Shown piece after piece: positions 32,779 through 43,039 of a DNA stretch of 64,000 bases. The position numbers were made by a program, and so were the translations under genes. The notes beneath the pieces are model-generated. The model ran no database searches. It was given only the letters and a program-made list of their open reading frames with translations, and was not told the origin of the DNA. The stretch comes from Agrypnia vestita (taxonomy: Eukaryota > Arthropoda > Insecta > Trichoptera > Phryganeidae), in assembly GCA_016648135.1 (NCBI GenBank), contig JADDOH010011062.1, forward strand, positions 1 to 64,000, in the 5' to 3' direction. Positions within the stretch are counted from its first letter, which is position 1; every line of letters begins with the position of its first letter.

Positions 32779-33559
32779 TCTAAATGGGTAGACATTTAGT
32801 TTTTTTTTAAATGTACACGTTTTTCGATTCGTCGAATCATATGTCTGCGATACTGCAGCGGTAAATGTCTTCAATCGACGTCTCGTCTTATCTCTTATTT
32901 TAGCTATCACAAACCAATAGTTGCATCTGTACAACTTCAAAAACAAATATTACAGTTGCCGGCAAACTTCTCGAAATTCTTTGGCGTGGTGGGGGAATGC
33001 GCAGAAGACAAAATTTGGGTCTCGTCGGTGGAATGGTACATGCGCAAACTTCCCCCCACTGCGCCGTAAAATTTCAAGATGTTTGCCGGCTACCGTACTA
33101 ATTTAACTCAAGCGTTGTCAATTATGTTTATCATTTTCCTAGACATCGTATTAATGTATTAATATACATTTTTTACCAATACGTAAATATCAATTCTCAC
33201 AATCACGCCAAAGAAGTATAACTACTACCGCGCGTACTTTTTCCAATCACTTTATTTTCATGTTGACCTGTTAAGTGACCTCTAGAAGTATCGAGTCCGG
33301 GCGGGCAGCGCACGCAGGGATGATTTAAAGCCACTCTGGCGGCGGTCGTGGGAACCTTGCGGTACGATGGCAGACTGCCTAGACCAATAGTGCAGTCCGG
33401 AATCGATATCCTAGGGTGTGTCTTGGCTGCATGTAATATGCACATACGTACGGCCGCGTATTGTGTAACCGTCCCGAACATGCACTTACGGTCCCGAGAG
33501 GGGAGGGGCTAATCGGTGCATCGGGCTAGCCCGGAACATTTATATTTGATTATCACACG
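32779..33559. other. Spacer with a CpG-rich part
   Basis: 33215-33530 is GC-rich and begins with CCAAAGAAGTATAACTACTA then CCGCGCGTAC, a block also seen at 63869-63888 as CCAAAGAAGTATAGCTTCTA and CGCGCGTAC. The 92-codon minus-strand open frame here (33203-33481) is not recognised. It may be an unnamed repeat. Confidence 0.35.
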
Positions 33560-33564
33560 ACTTA

Positions 33565-33708
33565 GGCCCGGTTGTTTAAGTTCGATCAAAGTAAGCGTTC
33601 TTTTAAAGCATAGATTTTTACGTTCTCCACCAATCAGACGATCCGTTTTCGTAAAAATCTATGCTTTGATCGACCGCTTACTTTGATCCAACTTGAAACA
33701 ACCGGCCC
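33565..33708. mobile_element. Palindromic MITE with TTA flanks, copy 1
   Basis: GGCCCGGTTGTTTAAGTTCG to the complementary GTTTCAAGTTGG ... CAACCGGCCC type end, with a TTA on each side (33562-33564, 33709-33711). A 3-bp TTA duplication is typical of PIF/Harbinger elements. It shares the middle AGCATAGATTTTTACGTTCT and CCACCAATCAGACG with 41913-42059. Confidence 0.8.
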
Positions 33709-33790
33709 TTACAAGCGTACTATTTTATGATTCACGCATTCAATTTCTTGTTCTTTTATATTATAATAATAAAAGTCACTTGACGATGAG

Positions 33791-33987
33791 TAGCTTGTTG
33801 GTCTTGCGGTTAGGACTCTCGCCTCGTGATGAAGGGGTTCGAACCTCACTCCAGACCAGCAAGTTAGTCCTGTTTTTCAAGCGTTTAGCTTAGTTTGAAA
33901 ATAGTAAGAATGATATAATATAAGAAAATGAACGATAAGAAAATAGTAAGACGTATTCCGTGTTTGCATCTCTACTATAAAAAAATA
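33791..33987 (+). repeat. tRNA-derived SINE, family 2, copy 1
   Basis: The head TAGCTTGTTGGTCTTGCGGT (A box) and GGTTCGAACCTC (B box) are followed by CTCCAGACCAGCAAGTTAGT, GCGTTTAGCTTAGTTTGAAA and the end ACGTATTCCGTGTTTGCATC TCTACTATAAAAAAA. It is nearly identical in layout to 62732-62911. Pol III-type internal promoter; no coding. Confidence 0.88.
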
Positions 33988-34104
33988 TTATTAATTATTA
34001 TTATTATTATAGTTTTTTAATGTTGTCCCACATAAATGCAAAATGCATTATAATTATAGCATATAAGTTACTTTTTTCTTCTTATATACATTTATGTACT
34101 ATAA

Positions 34105-34137
<33 letters not shown>

Positions 34138-34323
34138 TAGATATATTATATTATATATAGACTAGAAAAAAAATTAATAATGATGTATGTAATATTAAAA
34201 AATAAAAAATAAATGATAATTATCATTAGCTATCTGTACCTACACACGAGAAAATTCAAATGAAAATCTTTTTTTTTTTAATAAATTTACATCATTCGCT
34301 TAAACCTAAAACTAAATATCATA

Positions 34324-34579
34324 TCAAACATAATATGTCTGTCTGTCTGTCCCCGTAACTTCGTGTAACGCGAACCATTTCATGTTCCGTCCAATCGCCA
34401 GGGTTTAGAATAGCATATTGAACTGCCAGTAGGAAAAATATTTTTAAAATGTTCCAATATTTTGATAAAAATCGTTATTACTAGATATTTCATGGGTGTC
34501 GGCTATAAATAAGTAAATACTTATTCTTTAGGAACCGGCATGTAAAAAAGTACCGTCATTTTTGACGGGTTACAGCTGG
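34324..34579 (+). mobile_element. Helitron-like element, short copy
   Basis: The start TCAAACATAATATGTCTGTC is preceded by A; the end is the perfect hairpin CCGTCATTTTTGACGG, then GTTACAG and CTGG. The CTRR end here is CTGG followed by C rather than T. 256 bases. It shares GTAACTTCGTGTAACG and ATTCTTTAGGAACCG with 55038-55200. Confidence 0.65.
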
Positions 34580-35671
34580 CTTAAATAATAATTACCATAA
34601 CACTGTAATCTATAAGCAAGTCATCATATTAAGTTCATTCAGCATAGTATGGATCCGAGTAGGTATACCTATGTCTTCTCAATATTTTTCTCATAGATTC
34701 ATTTTGTAGTACCTACTAGAATTTGTGCATTTCTTCATAGCTTACCAAAAATAAAACTCCGCTGTAGTTTACAATAATAGAGCTGTTTTACAATTATTCT
34801 CAATACTGATGAGTCTTATAATTTTACCCAAAAATGATTTTTTAGCAATCTTTTTGGTGACGTATCTTGTATTTTACGAATAATTATGGATAATTTATTT
34901 TCGGTTGGTTCAATGGTTCGTGAAGTTCACAGTCCAACTATCTCGAGTCGCTATAAACAAAATGATGACACAATTTTCAAATTTATAATTTTTTGTATTA
35001 AAAGTGTATTTTCTGTGACTAATAGAGTATTTTCACATTTCACAGATATCTATGAAAATATATGAAATGGATTCAGAAAAATAAATTAAGTATGTTTTTT
35101 AACTCTGTATGGTATAATGTTTCATTCATAATTTTTATAATAAAAATCTTAAAAAATACGATTCCATTAAAACGCGATGCGATTGGTCGTGACGTTCTTT
35201 GGCAAGAATTATAGATAAACATACGTGATCTATGGTGTTTGTTACTGTAAATTGTTTCGTTTCTATAGTAACCGTCCGTCTTCGCTTTGTTTTTACTGGT
35301 ATTTGCATGGTTTTTATGTAGATTTTGCCGTGTTTGTGACCTATTTTAATAAAATAACTACCTAAGAACACATTTAAAATAATGGAGGGCGGATTTTCAC
35401 AAGGAAAATTCGATAACTTATCGAAAATTGATGCTTTAATGTTGAGTCCATATTTCAGTTTTCAGGAATGAACATCTGCATTTGGGTACCATATAATATA
35501 TTAAAAACTTTTTCCCTGACATTATGGACACACTGTAAAAAAGCCGGATTGTTTTGTAACAAAACGAATGAACGTCTAAATACGCGAATTCGCTGTTGCG
35601 TGTTATATCTCAGGTGACGCGTTTGGCGGGAGTTCAAAATGGTGATTTCCAAAATCAATTTTTAATGTTAA
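34580..35671. other. AT-rich spacer, nothing recognised
   Basis: No repeats shared with the rest of the window and no protein-like frames; the minus-strand open frames at 35135 and 35455 are not recognised. Confidence 0.45.
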
Positions 35672-35673
35672 TA

Positions 35674-36956
35674 TTAGGTCCTAACATATGAAATTGACGT
35701 TTTTCCGTACTGGCAAATTTGATCTCAAATATCTTCTCATTGGTTAGGAATTCCAAATCCAAATTTATACAGCTATTTACTCATGTATTTGTGTTTTGAA
35801 AATTATAATTCATTTGTTTTTTCCTCAATTGTTTTTTTCTTTGCGTCACTCAGTTTATAAAATGAAAAACTTGAAATATCGCGTTATTAACGAGTACGAG
35901 TTCCACCGTGGCACCAGTGCTGCAGAAACGGCTCGAAGGATTAATGATGTGTATGGCGACGGTGCCGCAAAAGAAAACACAGTGCGTTTTTGGTTCCAAC
36001 GTTTTCGTTCTGGAAATTTCGACCTGCAGAACAAGCCCCGTGACGGCCGGAGACCAAAGTTGATAATGAAGAATTGAAGGCTATTGTGGAAGCGGATCCA
36101 TCGCAAACCACATCCGAGTTAGCTGCAGGCTACGGTGTTAGTGATAAAACTGTTTTAATCCACTTGAAGCAAATTGGTAAGGTGAAAAAGCTTGAAAGGT
36201 GGGTACCTCACGAATTGAGTGAAGCAAATCAACAAACGCGCGTTGACTGCTGCGTTGCATTACTCAACCGGCACAATAAGGAAGGGATTTTAAATCGAAT
36301 CATTACCTGTGATGAAAATTGGATCCTGTACGATAATCGGAAGCGCTCATCGCAATGGCTGAACCCTGCCGAACCAGCCAAACCATGCCCCAAGCGAAAA
36401 TTGACTCCAAAAAAGTTACTTGTGAGCGTTTGGTGGACTAGTGCTGGTGTCGTTCACTACAGCTTTCTTAAATCTGGCCAGACGATTACGGCAGATGTCT
36501 ATTGTCAGCAACTGCAAACCATGATGGAAAAGCTAGCTGCTAACAACCGAGGCTGGTTAATCGCTCTAGGCCACTGCTGCTTCATGATAACGCTAGACCA
36601 CACACTGCACAACAGACGGCTACCAAATTAGAGGAGCTTCAATTGGAATGTCTAAGACATCCACCGTACTCTCCGGACCTTGCCCCAACAGATTACCATT
36701 TTTTTCGAAATTTGGATAACTTCTTGCAAAGGAAAAAATTCAACTCCGATGGGGCAGTCAAAACCGCCTTCAAAGATTTTATTGATTCCCGTCCGAATGG
36801 TTTTTATAGTAAAGGGATCGATGAACTACCTATGAGATGGCAAAAGTGCATAGATAGCAATGGTACATACTTTGATTAAATAAATATATTATAATAAAAA
36901 AAATCGGCTTTATGTTCCTCCCATACTAAACGTCAATTTCATATGTAAGGACCTAA
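35674..36956 (+). mobile_element. Full-length mariner element
   Basis: Terminal inverted repeats TTAGGTCCTAACATATGAAA (continuing TTGACGTTT) and TTAGGTCCTTACATATGAAA read inward from the right, with TA on both sides (35672-35673 and 36957-36958). The length of 1283 bp is typical of mariner. It holds a frameshifted transposase (next entry). Transposition is by cut and paste into TA. Confidence 0.93.
35862..36879 (+). pseudogene. Mariner transposase, two frameshifts
   Basis: Starts at MKNLKYRVINEYEFHRGTSA, with the N-terminal HTH domain (TARRIND ... RFWFQRFRSGNFDL), then the second HTH (TTSELAAGYGVSDKTVLIHL), the WVPHELSE signature of mariners, and the catalytic domain. The DDE/D triad is present: Asp of CDENW (codon at 36311), Asp of HDNARPH (36586) and Asp of DYHFF (36691), the last two 34 residues apart as in the D34D mariners. 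The C-terminus ends NGTYFD. One base is missing near 36062 and the frame shifts again near 36542, so it is inactive although catalytic residues survive. WVPHEL, ILYDNR and YHFF blocks resemble the cecropia/mellifera side of the mariner family; subfamily is an inference. Confidence 0.92.
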
Positions 36957-37074
36957 TATATACATATAATAAAAAATCTTTTTCATAAACGTATTTTCAA
37001 AACCAAAGTTGAGATTTTTGTATTAAAAAAAAAAACTGAAATTACCATATTGTGATATAATGAAAAGCAATAAA

Positions 37075-37355
37075 TGCTTAGAACAAGTGAACGAGTTTGT
37101 GTGTTTGGGAAGTAAGTTAAGTGAACAGGGACCCACACATATCCAGGGCCTTTTTATGAACAATAGCTCCCATATCGGCTCTGCACTTTCGCCACCCAAT
37201 TAGGCTTTCTTCTATGACAAAGTGGTACCCTCCCTACGTCACTAAAACTCGTACGAGTGCAAGCGGCGCGGAGAGGCGTCCACACAAAACCGCTTCACTG
37301 TCCCCTAGATGCAAGGCAGAGGAGTATGTTTAGTAGAGACGGCAAGGCTTGGAGT
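37075..37355 (+). pseudogene. LINE (GNRNRGRP family) fragment with an insertion
   Basis: CTTAGAACAAGTGAACGAGT ... TTGGGAAGTA matches 38279-38310, then about 205 unrelated bases follow (about 37117-37322), and the LINE resumes at AGTATGTTTAGTAGAGACGG. The bases AGTA occur at both joins, a possible 4-bp duplication. The insert carries the dispersed repeat shared with 24480-24600 and a GC-rich end. Confidence 0.65.
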
Positions 37356-37369
37356 TTTGCAAAAAATAC

Positions 37370-37460
37370 CTCAGAAATATTTTCGACTCATAATCAAAGC
37401 AGGAATATAGTCCTGCGAGGTTATTAATGTTTTCCAAATAACATCGCATAATTTATTTAG
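37370..37460. mobile_element. Foldback fragment
   Basis: ATTTTCGACTCATAATCAAA, GCAGGAATATAGTCCTGCGA and GGTTATTAATGTTTTCC match the right end of the copy at 11835-12170. No other arm. Confidence 0.55.
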
Positions 37461-38119
37461 ATTTTTTTTTTCAAAATATATGTTTCTATAAAATTCATGC
37501 TTCATACAAGATTCCATATTGAAAATATGAAAAAAAAAAAAAAACTTAAGAAAACCAGGAATACTTTAAGCTTATGCGAAATGGAAACCAAACCTTAATG
37601 CCTTAATTTAAAACAACCCAAATGCAGAACCACCACATTTATAAAGCCATTAACTACTATAATAATGAACCTATCGAGATACGCTGCATCAGTAAACTTT
37701 CAGAACATATTAAAACCTTCCTAAAATCCAACTTAAATTCATAATTCATTTAAACTTATAGCTTTTTTCAAAATACTTCAACATTTCATTATTAAATTAC
37801 CTTTTATTACCGTATTATTAAATGACCTATATATAATAATAACAACTGAGGCTCCCTCATCAGACTCGAGAACTTCTCTTCACTGATGAGGTCTACATGA
37901 CTACAAAGTATTTTTAAAAATGTCCATTTATTGTACGTATGTATTTGTACCTTATATTTAATTAAATAAAAAAATAAAAATACATTGTGAGTAGGTACAC
38001 TCACTGCGCGCCCTAATTTTTACGTATTATGTATTTTTAGTATCGAGCCCTGGTCTGCTATTTTTTTGTTTAAATATGGACCACTCCACGATACAGCCAT
38101 GATGATATAGTATAATTGT
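37461..38119. other. AT-rich spacer, nothing recognised
   Basis: Contains a long A run near 37530. CACTCACTGCGCGCCCT at 37999-38015 loosely resembles the CACTGCACGCCCCTG hAT end but has no partner. Confidence 0.4.
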
Positions 38120-38968
38120 AATAAATAACAGTGAAGCTGATCTGCAGTGCTTGGTATCCAGGATGTCCGATGTATGATGCAGAGTGAACTTTTGATGAAT
38201 GTCAGCAAATCGAAAGTGATGGTATTCGAGAGAGACGAAAGAGTGACTAAGTGTGATGTAATTATAAACAACGAATGTTTAGAACAAGTGAACGAGTTTG
38301 TGTATTTGGGAAGTATGTTTAGTAGAGACGGCAAGGCTGAGAATGATATCGAAAGGAGAGTAACTGCGGGAAACAAAGTTAATGGTGCACTAAATGCAAT
38401 TATGGCCAATAAGAATCTGTCAAAAGAAGCAAGACTAGCGGTACATAATGGCGTTCTAGTGCCAACCCTTATGTATGGAAGTGAAGCCTGGAATTGGCAA
38501 AAGAGGAATGAAAGTAGACTGAATGCGGTTGAAATGCGGTCACTAAGACGCTTGTGTGGAAAATCTTTAGTCGATAGAGTGAGGAATGAACAAATTAGAA
38601 GTGAATGCACTGCTGGCTGTAGTGTGGTAGATAGAATAAAGAAAGGAGTTGCTGAGATGGTTTGTCATGTGGAACGTTAAATCTATGACGAGGAAAGGAT
38701 GGTTACAGAAAAAGATTGAGGCGAAATGTTGAAGCACTGAAGCAACAGGAATAGCGGCCGTCCACGAAAGGACTGGCACGATCAGAGGGTACTACAAGTA
38801 TTTGAGGATGGCCCTGTTAAAAGCCGCAACAATCGTAGAACGTGTATGAGAAGATGTATGAATGTGGCCGAAGCAAAAGTGGTGTGCCAGGATAGAAGAG
38901 TGTGGCGTTCAATCCTCTCTGCCTACCCCTGCAGAGAAACGGCGTGATGGTTAGTTAGTTAGTTAGTT
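38120..38968 (+). pseudogene. LINE, GNRNRGRP family, longest copy
   Basis: The open frame 38147-38680 covers MNVSKSKVMVFERDERV (RT motif E region), NEFVYLGSMFSRDGKAENDI, VLVPTLMYGSEAWNWQKRNE and SLRRLCGKSLVDRVRNE. After about 38660 indels disrupt GNRNRG (reads AATAGCGGCCGTCCACGAAA) but the end RRTCMRRCMNVAEAKV and AYPCRETA is intact in another frame. Ends with GTTAGTTAGTTAGTTAGTTA. 5' truncated before motif C, so no catalytic Asp. The family is a RTE/CR1-like LINE with a GTTA tail rather than poly(A). Confidence 0.85.
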
Positions 38969-38974
38969 AGTTTC

Positions 38975-39733
38975 GTTTTCAGAGTGGAAGTTCATGATTA
39001 ACACAACGATTTATACACAAAGTTTTATTCCAAGAATAATAAATCCACAGGTATTTGAACTAAGACATAATACTAAACTAGTCTATTCATCCGTAAATAT
39101 TTTTCCAATTCTCGGACTAGTTCTATTTCTGCTGATAAAAGAAAATCACGAAAATGAAATTTACAGGAAGGTAATGAATGGCAGAAACACACATGCGCTA
39201 CAAATCAAATATTAACAATACCAAGAATAAAAAACAAACATGGTCTGAGGGCACTTGAATATCGAGTTCCATTGTTCTTGAAAAAAATACAAAGTACTTT
39301 TCCCTCAGGTCTAAAAACTCCAAAGTCAGTGTCAAAACTTAGAAAGTGGTTAATAGAAAACGACATAAGTTATATGTGAACTTAATTTTATTATGATAAT
39401 GTCAATGAAAAATTAGTGATATATGTATTTATATATATTTCTCTTTCTCTTTCCTTAATTTCTGCTATATATATTTTTAATTTGCTATTTTCTTTATATA
39501 TTGCTCTTTTTTTAATTTGCTTAAAATTTTTAACTCTGTACTGAAAATTTCTTTTATGTTGTTTTTTGTACTTAATTGTTTTCGTTTTTTATCTCTTATG
39601 TTTTATAAAGTGAATAATATTTTGTAATAGCGTAACTTTCAATTGTAAAAATGAACCTACACACAAACGTCTTTTAAGACGTTTTGTGAGACTAGATATT
39701 ATAAAATGTAAAGAAAATAAATAGAAAAAAAAA
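38975..39733 (+). pseudogene. LINE 3' end, poly(A)-tailed
   Basis: A frame at 39220-39367 reads KNKHGLRALEYRVPLFLKKI then SVSKLRKWLIENDISYM and stops; this is the C-terminal block of a jockey/CR1-like protein. Upstream (38994-39215) the frame differs. The AT-rich 3' UTR ends in AATAAATAGAAAAAAAAAAA. It abuts the GTTA tail of the previous LINE and then the Penelope-like element. Confidence 0.65.
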
Positions 39734-39762
39734 AACTTACTTGAGTAATATAAGCCTAAGCG

Positions 39763-39791
39763 CTTTCGATGGCCACAACCATCATCTTCAG
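39763..39791 (-). other. CTGANGA-hairpin-GAAA motif beside a Penelope-like element
   Basis: On the minus strand: CTGAAGA, one T, the stem GATGG ... CCATC, then GAAAG. It lies about 220 bases past the stop of the Penelope-like endonuclease on the same strand, where the terminal repeat of such an element is expected. Published Penelope-like elements carry hammerhead ribozymes in their terminal repeats; this copy has the core words but an extra base before the stem. Confidence 0.55.
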
Positions 39792-40010
39792 AGGCAATAT
39801 TAGAACTAATTGTAAATCAATATGGCCGACACATAGAAAGTAAGGGAGTGATGGTGAGGGGTGGAACGAGGGTAGTTATTTATTGACATATACAACATTT
39901 ATACTCTAATTAAATAATTAATTTTTACATACAACAATACTTATTTTCACAATGGGGATGACGCAGGTGTTTGAATGTTCATAAGATTATTTTTATTTTT
40001 GATTGCTTTA

Positions 40011-40345
40011 TTAATTTCTAGTATTTCTAGAGCATCCACCCTTCGCCTCTAGATGTAGGACCCTAACATTATTTTGGTCAAACAAGTGATCATGTTCAAT
40101 ACAGTGGTCCGCCATCTCAGAGTATCCGGATAGTCCTCTGAAAGCTCTTAGATGTTCTTTTATTCTTGTGCCTATATCTCTACCACATTGCCCGATATAC
40201 ATAGCATCACCAACATTGCATGTTATGTCATAGATGCCACTCTTATCCACCCAATCATGCTTATCTTTACAATTGAAGAGTAATTTATTTAAATTAAAAT
40301 TTGTAAAGAAATCAGTTTTGAAATTGTTTTTTGTGAGATTGCTTA
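40011..40345 (-). pseudogene. Penelope-like GIY-YIG endonuclease domain
   Basis: The minus-strand frame is open from 40345 to a stop at 40011: ISNLTKNNFKTDFFTNFN, LLFNCKDKHDWVDKSGIYDI, MYIGQCGRDIGTRIKEHLRA, then SEMADHCIEHDHLFDQNNVR. The GIY-YIG nuclease signature is complete: GIY, YIG about 13 residues later, the Arg helix, and the SxxAxH block found in Penelope-type nucleases. The reverse transcriptase that should precede it is missing (truncation near 40380), as is the usual C-terminal segment. It nicks DNA during target-primed insertion in the intact family. Confidence 0.78.
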
Positions 40346-40379
40346 TTTTATTTGAAATATTCCCAGCGTAAATTAATTT

Positions 40380-41039
40380 CCTACAAGGTTATGCGGATTT
40401 GGTTAAGCCGGGTGCATATAAGAATTTTTTAATTAATGGCAAATCAAATAAGCGGAATAAAACTTTGTGTATAAATCATTGTGTCGGTATAATTGTCTCG
40501 ATTCAGTGTTCTCGTTGCACTGCGAAGGAAAGCTGGCGCGGACCGAGCGCTTTCGTTGCTGGGTCGAAATATCTATTTTTACACCGCGTGTCCTTCACCC
40601 TCCCTGACTGCACGCCCACACCCTCACCCACACCCACACCCACACCCACACCCAGACCTGGACAGGACCCGTACCTGGGCTGATCTGCAGGCGCACTTAC
40701 ACAGCTTCCCGGACCGCGGCACGCAGACCTCCAGGCTTTTTATTTATACATTATAAATTAGCATTCATCAAAGGACAACAGTGAATGGACATCCACCGCT
40801 TTCCCAGTCGCCAGGTTGACAATTTTTTACTCTAAAGGCCATCTCCGTGTCACGTCGTGTAAACAGCGACGCGACCCTGGGAGGCCCGCAATAGTCCGTT
40901 CACCGTACCTCCTCCACATATCGCATTTTATCAGGAAATATCAAGGAAAAAGCATAAAATAAAGGTGAAAGAACAAAACGGTAAGGTAACAAATAGCAAA
41001 CAGAAATAAAAAGTTCATTTTTTAAAAAAATAACAGTTG
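40380..41039. other. Spacer with CACACC microsatellite
   Basis: CCCACACCCACACCCACACC at 40613-40660 in a moderately GC-rich stretch (40490-40740). The His/Pro-rich open frames come from the microsatellite. Nothing else recognised. Confidence 0.5.
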
Positions 41040-41535
41040 ATCATGGTAAAAGACTATTATGTGGGGTATAAAAGTGTGGTGGAGCCAGACCTGCTTGGAC
41101 TCTGGTCCCTCGAGCGTCCCAAACGGACCAATCGCGCTCGAGGGATATCGCCCAACGAAAAGCCCAAGCGGCCGGCAAAGTACCGAGCCATTCTCTCACC
41201 GACCGGCGCCCGCGATACCACGCTCAAACTCGCTCTCCGTATTTTGTTGTAAACGCATTCTCAAACGTGTAAAGTTTTGTGACGAGTCAATTGTGAGTAC
41301 TTCTTTCTATTCACCTGTATTACATTCCGCTCAGCGTGTCATACACCTTCACGCACATTCACACACACGCCTTCAGCGTTCACTCGGCATGCATCAGACT
41401 GATTGGGCAGAGGTGCACAGATAGATAAAATCTAGAATTCAGTACGTTTTAAATTAGTAATCCTCGGTGACAATATTCAAAACATTTTTTTATTTTTTTA
41501 GATTTTGCTGCCTTTGCTTTTATACCCCACATCTA
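41040..41535. mobile_element. GTATAAAAGC-type MITE split by a GC-rich repeat
   Basis: The left end ATGTGGGGTATAAAAG (41049 on) and the right half TAGAATTCAGTACGTTTTAA ... CTGCCTTTGCTTTTATACCC (41430-41530) belong to the MITE of 19732. Between them, 41075-41415, lies the GC-rich repeat of 24865-25190 in opposite orientation (CCCTCGAGCG ... CCAATCGCGCTCGAGGG, GGCGCCCGCGATACCACG). So the GC-rich unit inserted into the MITE, or both are parts of a larger element: 25545 shows the same MITE half next to the other copy. Confidence 0.68.
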
Positions 41536-41912
41536 TTGAATTAGGGTGGGAAGGAGGACAGTGAGGGGATGTCGTGGTAAAGGACACACTCCCTAATAGG
41601 GAAGGACAAGACAAGGATCACACTTAAAGGCGGAGTCCGAGCACCACGGGTCTACAGAGAAATTACCCACGAAACAGCTCCCAGCGCGAAACCCACTTTC
41701 TGGCGTATTCACGGAGGAGTATAAGGTTCTTCCCGTTATTAAAATTGAAGGACAACAAAGCGTTTGACGAGTTAACACACTGTCTTTCTGGAAGTTCTTG
41801 AACGCAGCGGTAAGAAAGTGCCATCCATCCCTTACAGACTTTTCGTCCTTTTTACGAAAATGTGGGTCTTATTTTTCAACAACAATGAGTTATGTTAGTA
41901 TACAACCACTTA
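41536..41912. other. Spacer, unrecognised
   Basis: A minus-strand frame of 61 codons (41593-41778) and its upstream extension are open but match nothing I know. No repeats found. Confidence 0.3.
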
Positions 41913-42059
41913 GGTCTGGTTGCGCTATCAGAAGTAAGAGTAAGAGTTAAGAAAAAAGCATAGATTTTTGCGTTCTCCACCAATCAAAACACCCATTTTC
42001 GTAAAAATCTATTATTTTTTATGAACTCTTACTCTTACTTCTGATGACGCAACCGGGCC
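41913..42059. mobile_element. Palindromic MITE with TTA flanks, copy 2
   Basis: GGTCTGGTTGCGCTATCAGA with the complementary end TCTGATGACGCAACCGGGCC, TTA on each side (41910-41912, 42060-42062), and inner arms AAGTAAGAGTAAGAGTTAAG / GAACTCTTACTCTTACTTC. Same centre as 33565-33708. PIF/Harbinger-like by target size. Confidence 0.82.
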
Positions 42060-42090
42060 TTACTGAGTCTATTTCTATTTTAATCAACCG

Positions 42091-42119
42091 GTTTCGAGAC
42101 GTGCCCGTCTCTTCGTCAG
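42091..42119 (-). other. CTGANGA-hairpin-GAAA motif
   Basis: On the minus strand: CTGACGA, one A, the perfect stem GAGACG-GGCA-CGTCTC, then GAAACCGGTTG. It is the best-paired example and has its own flanks. Confidence 0.58.
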
Positions 42120-42340
42120 GGCAACCGCTACACCAGAGTGCAAATAACCTACACACCACAACCATAGTACTTTTCACGCACTAACACCTTCATTTGCGTG
42201 TTAATTAATGTAACCGAGGGCTAACATGCACTAAGGTGCCTACCAAAGGAGGTCAAGAACCTGTTTTTTATAACATATATTTTTAATAATTTAAATAAAT
42301 AAATTTTGTTCAATTATTGTGTTTTTTTTTAAATATAATC

Positions 42341-42480
42341 CTGAGGAAGAGAACATTGTTCTCGAAACATGTAGATTGTTTAATCTAATAAAGTGGTGAA
42401 AACAAAGTAATTTGTGTTTTATTTTAATAATAATGTCACCACAAAGTTCAAGCCTTCATACAGAAGAAGAAAAAATATTC
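42341..42480 (+). repeat. Repeat beginning with the hairpin motif
   Basis: CTGAGGA, A, the perfect stem GAGAAC-ATT-GTTCTC, then GAAACATGTAGATTG (42341-42375), followed by AAGTGGTG ... AATGTCACCACAAAG, shared with 29499-29640. The GTGGTG and CACCAC words could pair across about 45 bases. Confidence 0.6.
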
Positions 42481-43039
42481 TTCGAACAGTTAATACAGAA
42501 TGTATTTATAATCAGAAAAAATTAATCCTTTCTTAAAAATTTTACGAATATATTCGAATATTCGAATATTTTATCATTAATTATTCGATATTCGAATAGT
42601 TGGAATCACGAATATTTGAAGGCTCTACTTGTGACGTGTCCCAAATAATTCATTATGCACATTTGCATGCAACAGACGTTGCTCACTATTAATTTTTAGA
42701 GATTCTTAAAGACAAGATTTCTCAAGACTCACCCATTTCTGAAGACACCGCACCCAATCCCATTTGTTTCGTTGAAATATCCAACATTTCGCTCTGAAAG
42801 TGCACCTGCGAAAATTATATATACATGAAAAATCACATTTATTATAATATTAAAGAACACATTCTTATTGTGAAGTTGCAATGTCATAACAAAGTTTTGT
42901 GAATTTTTAAAATCAAATGTATTAATCAATTAGAAAGACATACAGAAAAAATAAATACGACAAACAAGCATATGAGAAAGGTAAAATATGAAGTTTCAAA
43001 AACCAAAAAAAAAAAATTTTTTAAAGTATGGATATATTG
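42481..43039. other. AT-rich spacer
   Basis: 42540-42620 is a run of ATTCGAATA words, possibly a relic of the hAT family of 31287. Otherwise nothing recognised. Confidence 0.4.

Noticed and set aside
33203..33481. 92-codon minus-strand gene
   Set aside because: No recognised family; its end overlaps a CCAAAGAAGTATA block that recurs at 63.87 kb, so likely repeat sequence.
38020..38610. 196-codon minus-strand open frame
   Set aside because: Antisense of the GNRNRGRP-family LINE at 38120-38968; similar antisense frames exist at the other copies (for example 14903-15154).
40613..40660. His/Pro-rich protein
   Set aside because: Simple translation of a CACACC microsatellite.
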